A stretch of DNA of 10,041 nucleotides from Candidatus Adiutrix sp. (GTDB taxonomy: Bacteria > Desulfobacterota > Desulfarculia > Adiutricales > Adiutricaceae): positions 1-10,041 of the forward strand of contig JAITUX010000263.1 of the NCBI GenBank assembly GCA_031286085.1, written 5' to 3'. Made by a program: the position numbers and the translations under genes. Positions 6,765 to 10,041 of the stretch are shown here, in pieces. The notes under the pieces are model-generated. The model searched no databases, was not told where the DNA came from, and was given only the letters and a program-made list of their open reading frames with translations. How positions within the stretch are numbered: position 1 is the first letter of the stretch; each line of letters begins with the position of its first letter.

Positions 6765-8704
6765 ACGAAACCGTCGGCCCCGGCCGGATCAAGGCGGACT
6801 TAAGTCCGGGGGCGGCTGACCTGGGGCCTGATGAAAAGCCGTTCCGGCTGGTCAAGTCCTTTTCCGTGGCCGCCATAGTCCTGGTCTTCGCCACCGTGCT
6901 GACCCTGGCCGCCGCCGTGGCCCGACAGGCGGAAGAAATCATCTCCACCCGGGTTGAGGAAGACACCATCAAGCTGATGGAAAACCTCAACAACCAGTTG
7001 TTCTATAATTTTCTCATCCCGGCCCAGGCCCGCTTCGGCCGGGTTCTTCTGCGCGACCCCGAACAGCAGGGACTCTTGCGGGCGACCATAGCCCGGACCA
7101 TCCACGGCTTCGACATCAAGCGGGTCGTCATTTACAACCCAAAGGGTGAAGTGGTCTTCACCACCGATCAGACCCCCCTTCAATCAGTCATCGGAGATGC
7201 GGCTTTTCAGGAGGCCGTGGCCCTTTACGAGGCTTATTACGTACGGAACCTCTGGTTTCACCTCAAGAACCAGTGGCTGGGCAGCCTGAATTTCGCGGTC
7301 GCCGCCCGACGGACAAGCCCCGCCGCCTTCGCTCCGCGGCCGGCGGACCTGGATTATACTGCGGGAACCGATGAATATGTCCAGCCCGATCCTTTCCGGT
7401 TCCTCTGGCCCAAAGACGAAGGCGGCGGCCCGGGCGCGGCTTACGGCGGCGCCTACCAGGACGAAACCATCTATATGCCTTCCAATCTTTATGAGTTTTT
7501 CCTGGCCCGGCCGGAAAGCCGCCGCCGTTTTTTCAGCGAGCGATCGGGACCGGCGGCCGAAGCCGGCCGAAGCCGAGCCTGGACCAAGGACCTCGGCCTG
7601 GAAGAGGGCGGTTTCATATGGCGCTGGTCTCTTTTGCAGAACCAGGAACCACGGGCCGGGACTAATGAAGCTTTCATGGACCTCTTAAAGCGCCTGACCG
7701 TCTATCGCTATGAGGGCGGCCGGCGTTTCTTCCTGAATTTCTTTCCCCGGGGCGACTTCGTCCTCCGCGGCTACCGGGCCATGGAGGACTATGACACCCG
7801 AGGCTTGTCCGGCGTTCTGGAAATTGACCGCGACCTGACCCCGGAATACAGCCAGATCGCCCGGCTGCAATACTTCGCCCTGGGCGCGGCGGCTCTCCTG
7901 GCCCTTCTGCTGACCGTGGCCCTGCGCCGGGTGGTGAGCCGGGGCGAGGCCATCCTGAACCGGCGCAGCCTGGAACGCCAGACCCTGCTCCAGCGTCTCA
8001 ACCAGGCCGAACGCCTGGCCGGCCTGGGCAGCATGGTGGCCACGGTGGCCCACGAAATCAGGAATCCCTTGGGCATCATCCATTCCACGGCCGATGTCAT
8101 CCACCGCTTTCTGGCCCGGGAGCCGGAAAAGGCCCGCCTGGCCGCGGCCATAATCGAAGAGGCCGACCGCCTCTCCGACGTGGTCACGGAATTTCTGGAT
8201 TTCGCCCGGCCGCCGGAACCCAAGCTGGCCCGGGTGGTGGTGGAGGAGATACTGGAGGAAGTGCTGGCCTCCCTGGAGATAACCCTGGCCCGGGCTTCAG
8301 TGGAACCGCGCCTCGATTTCCGGGCCGAACCGACCCCCACCCTGGGCGACGCCCACATGCTGCACCGGGCCTTCCTGAACATTCTTCTGAACGCCGTCCA
8401 GGCCATGGACGAGGGCGGACTCTTGACCATTGCCACCCGCCTTGCGCCCGGGTCGGCCGGGGACACCCTCTGGGTGACCATCAGCGACACGGGGCCGGGC
8501 CTCTCGGAAGAGGCGGCCCGCCGGGTCTTCACCCCCTTCTTCACCACCCGCGCCAAGGGCACGGGCCTGGGACTCACCATAGTCCGCAACATCGTGGAAG
8601 CCCACGGGGGGGTGATGGAACTGGTCAACCGCCGCCCGTCCGGCGCGGCGGCCGGCCCCGAGGCCGGAACCGGCCTCACCGTGCGCCTCGGCTTGAAAAT
8701 ATGA
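6761..8704 (+). CDS. Membrane sensor histidine kinase (NtrB/AtoS-like), large extracytoplasmic domain
   Basis: A 647-residue two-component sensor that autophosphorylates and should signal to the response regulator just downstream. After a soluble N-terminus of about 33 residues comes a first membrane helix (34-54), an extracytoplasmic region of about 315 residues (55-370), a second helix (371-388), a short helical linker, a HisKA domain with AHEIRNP (phospho-acceptor H431), and an ATPase domain: N-box N540 and N544, DTGPG (576-580), FFTT (593-596), GTGLGL (600-605). No HAMP domain is evident between the second helix and the H-box. Part of the sensor region (about 118-145, VVIYNPKGEVVFTT) reads like a Cache or PAS-type strand pair; residues 185-345 match nothing I recognise. 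The GTG start overlaps the pgi stop by 4 nt (GTGA), implying coupling; the next in-frame ATG would remove the first membrane helix. The signal sensed is unknown. Confidence 0.93.
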   Translation: MNETVGPGRIKADLSPGAADLGPDEKPFRLVKSFSVAAIVLVFATVLTLAAAVARQAEEIISTRVEEDTIKLMENLNNQLFYNFLIPAQARFGRVLLRDPEQQGLLRATIARTIHGFDIKRVVIYNPKGEVVFTTDQTPLQSVIGDAAFQEAVALYEAYYVRNLWFHLKNQWLGSLNFAVAARRTSPAAFAPRPADLDYTAGTDEYVQPDPFRFLWPKDEGGGPGAAYGGAYQDETIYMPSNLYEFFLARPESRRRFFSERSGPAAEAGRSRAWTKDLGLEEGGFIWRWSLLQNQEPRAGTNEAFMDLLKRLTVYRYEGGRRFFLNFFPRGDFVLRGYRAMEDYDTRGLSGVLEIDRDLTPEYSQIARLQYFALGAAALLALLLTVALRRVVSRGEAILNRRSLERQTLLQRLNQAERLAGLGSMVATVAHEIRNPLGIIHSTADVIHRFLAREPEKARLAAAIIEEADRLSDVVTEFLDFARPPEPKLARVVVEEILEEVLASLEITLARASVEPRLDFRAEPTPTLGDAHMLHRAFLNILLNAVQAMDEGGLLTIATRLAPGSAGDTLWVTISDTGPGLSEEAARRVFTPFFTTRAKGTGLGLTIVRNIVEAHGGVMELVNRRPSGAAAGPEAGTGLTVRLGLKI

Positions 8705-8728
8705 TTCGAAAAAGTTATCCTGACGCCC

Positions 8729-10041
8729 ATGACCACCATCCTCATCGTCGATGACGAAAAAAACTACCATCTGCCCCTGACCACGCTTTTCCAGGGTGAA
8801 GGCTACGAAACCTTAAGCGCCTACAGCGGTCGGGAGGCCTGGGAGATATTGTCCGGGCGGGACGTGGATCTGATTTTGAGCGACATGACCATGCCCGAAG
8901 GCGGCGGGCTGGAACTACTGACCCGCGTCAAGGCGGCCAAGCCTGAAATACCCGTTATCCTCCTCACCGCCTTCGGCACGGTGGAACTGGCCGTGGAGGC
9001 CATGAAGCAGGGGGCCTTCGATTACCTCACCAAACCCTGCCCCAACGAGGAAGTGCTGCGCACGGTGGCCAAGGCCCTGGAGGTCGGCCGCCTGGGCCGC
9101 CAGGTCAAGGAATTGAACTCGGCCCTGACCCGCCGCTACAGCTTTGACCGCTTCATCGGCAAGTCCAAGCCCATGCTGGAACTCTACCAGCTGCTGGAAA
9201 AAGTGGCCCCCACCAAGGCCAACGTCCTCATAACCGGCGAAAGCGGCACGGGCAAGGAACTGGCGGCCCAGGCCATCCACTACAACAGCCCCCGCTCCGA
9301 CAAGCCTTTCGTGGCCGTCAACTGTTCCGCCCTCACTCCCACGCTGCTGGAAAGCGAACTCTTCGGCCATGAAAAGGGGGCCTTCACCGATGCCCGGACC
9401 AGCCGGGCCGGCCGCTTTGAACTGGCCCACGAGGGCACCCTCTTCCTTGACGAGGTGGGTGAAATGGCCCCGAATATCCAGGTCAAGCTCTTGCGGGTGC
9501 TCCAGGAGCGGCGTTTCGAGAGGGTGGGCGGCGGCCGGTCCCTAAACGTGGACGTGCGCCTCATAACCGCCACCAACCGGGACCTGAAACAGGAGGTGGC
9601 CAAGGGCCGCTTTAGGGAAGCCCTCTTCTATCGCCTCAACGTGGTTCATCTCCACCTGCCCCCCCTGCGGGAAAAACTGGACGACCTGCCTCTCCTGGCC
9701 GATTATTTCCTTAAACTTTACAGCGAGGAGAGCGGTCTTCCCCCGCGCGTCCTGGCCCGGGAAACCATGAGGCTGTTGTTCGACTACGGTTGGCCGGGCA
9801 ATGTCCGCGAACTGGGCAACGTCATTGAGCGGGGCGTGGTCCTCTCTTCCGGGCCGGAAATAAGGCCCGAGGACCTGCCCGAGGAGATCCGCCGGGCGGG
9901 CCGGCCGCCGGAACCGGGCGCGGCCATCAAGGCCCCCGGGGCCGCCGCCGGCCGCCCGCCGGCTATCGCGGCTGAATCCGGTAATTTGAAGGCCGGCCCG
10001 GCCCCGGCCGGGCCGGCGGCCTGGCTGCTGAAAGCCCGCCG
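8729..10041 (+). CDS. NtrC-family sigma54-dependent response regulator (C-terminus cut by window edge)
   Basis: The first 437 residues of a response regulator that should activate sigma54 promoters when phosphorylated by the upstream kinase. The receiver domain (1-120) has acidic D8/D9, phospho-acceptor D52, T80 and K102. The AAA+ domain (about 140-385) has Walker A GESGTGKE (170-177), the sigma54-contacting loop as GAFTDA (217-222, usual form GAFTGA), Walker B GTLFLDE (236-242), arginine-finger region REALFYRLN and WPGNVREL (355-362). After residue 390 there is an Ala/Pro/Gly-rich linker of about 40 residues. The DNA-binding Fis-type helix-turn-helix has not appeared by the window's end and is presumably just beyond. 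It begins 24 nt after the kinase stop, in the same frame; no convincing ribosome binding site precedes the ATG, though the spacing suits coupled translation. Target promoters are not identifiable here. Confidence 0.95.
   Translation, partial: MTTILIVDDEKNYHLPLTTLFQGEGYETLSAYSGREAWEILSGRDVDLILSDMTMPEGGGLELLTRVKAAKPEIPVILLTAFGTVELAVEAMKQGAFDYLTKPCPNEEVLRTVAKALEVGRLGRQVKELNSALTRRYSFDRFIGKSKPMLELYQLLEKVAPTKANVLITGESGTGKELAAQAIHYNSPRSDKPFVAVNCSALTPTLLESELFGHEKGAFTDARTSRAGRFELAHEGTLFLDEVGEMAPNIQVKLLRVLQERRFERVGGGRSLNVDVRLITATNRDLKQEVAKGRFREALFYRLNVVHLHLPPLREKLDDLPLLADYFLKLYSEESGLPPRVLARETMRLLFDYGWPGNVRELGNVIERGVVLSSGPEIRPEDLPEEIRRAGRPPEPGAAIKAPGAAAGRPPAIAAESGNLKAGPAPAGPAAWLLKAR
9992..10017. repeat. 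Perfect 12-bp all-GC inverted repeat within the regulator's linker
   Basis: GCCGGCCCGGCC (9992-10003) is followed after two C residues by its exact reverse complement (10006-10017). It lies in the codons for the Ala/Pro/Gly linker ([10 protein letters not shown]) of the response regulator. In RNA it would make a very stable hairpin. The biased GCC/CCG codon use may be sufficient to explain it. Confidence 0.5.

Noticed and set aside
7545..7580. Imperfect tandem GCCGGCCGAA-like repeats in the kinase gene
   Set aside because: They encode an Ala/Glu/Arg-rich stretch in frame and consist of only about two imperfect copies, which fits codon bias.
7789..8745. Long leftward frame (318 codons) opposite the histidine kinase
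   Set aside because: Its product is Arg/Ser/Ala-rich and motif-free, and it is antisense to the HisKA and ATPase domains. It is a codon-bias shadow.

Overview
The window reads as part of a high-GC chromosome from a Gram-negative bacterium. The gene styles suggest a deltaproteobacterium (Desulfobacterota-like): an NtrB/NtrC-style two-component pair, an E. coli-type phosphoglucomutase, and small cysteine-rich and helical proteins interleaved with metabolic genes. That placement is inference from gene content; there is no rRNA or taxonomic marker here. No mobile element, tRNA, rRNA or CRISPR array was found. Almost the whole window is coding and all large genes are intact, apart from the two cut by the window edges.

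Layout. Positions 1-5147 carry a leftward (minus-strand) gene train. In transcription order it holds a small helical protein of unknown function (5147-4809), 4-alpha-glucanotransferase malQ (4797-3247), an unknown 133-residue protein (3183-2782), a 66-residue four-cysteine protein (2772-2572), a ROK-family glucokinase (2540-1581) and phosphoglucomutase pgm (1496 to beyond the left edge). The five gaps measure 11, 63, 9, 31 and 84 nt, so one operon is likely. Positions 5331-10041 carry a rightward train: glucose-6-phosphate isomerase pgi (5331-6764), a membrane histidine kinase whose GTG start overlaps the pgi stop (6761-8704), and an NtrC-family sigma54-activator response regulator (8729 to beyond the right edge).

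The 183-nt divergent region (5148-5330) holds two good sigma70-type promoters facing away from each other, whose -10 hexamers overlap by three bases. One RNA polymerase footprint could therefore cover both start points and set the balance between the two trains. The rightward promoter would give pgi a leader of about 113 nt that can form two consecutive hairpins.

How the genes fit. MalQ rearranges maltodextrins and releases glucose. The ROK kinase makes glucose 6-phosphate (G6P) from that glucose. Pgm interconverts glucose 1-phosphate (from glycogen or dextrin phosphorolysis) and G6P. Pgi links G6P to fructose 6-phosphate and so to glycolysis or gluconeogenesis. All four enzymes meet at the G6P node, which makes the locus a glycogen/maltodextrin-to-central-carbon module. 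The two-component system is translationally tied to pgi, but its ligand and target genes cannot be read from the window. The most interesting items are the overlapping divergent promoters, the coupling of pgi to a sensor kinase with an unrecognised large periplasmic domain, and three small unknown proteins embedded in the glucan operon.
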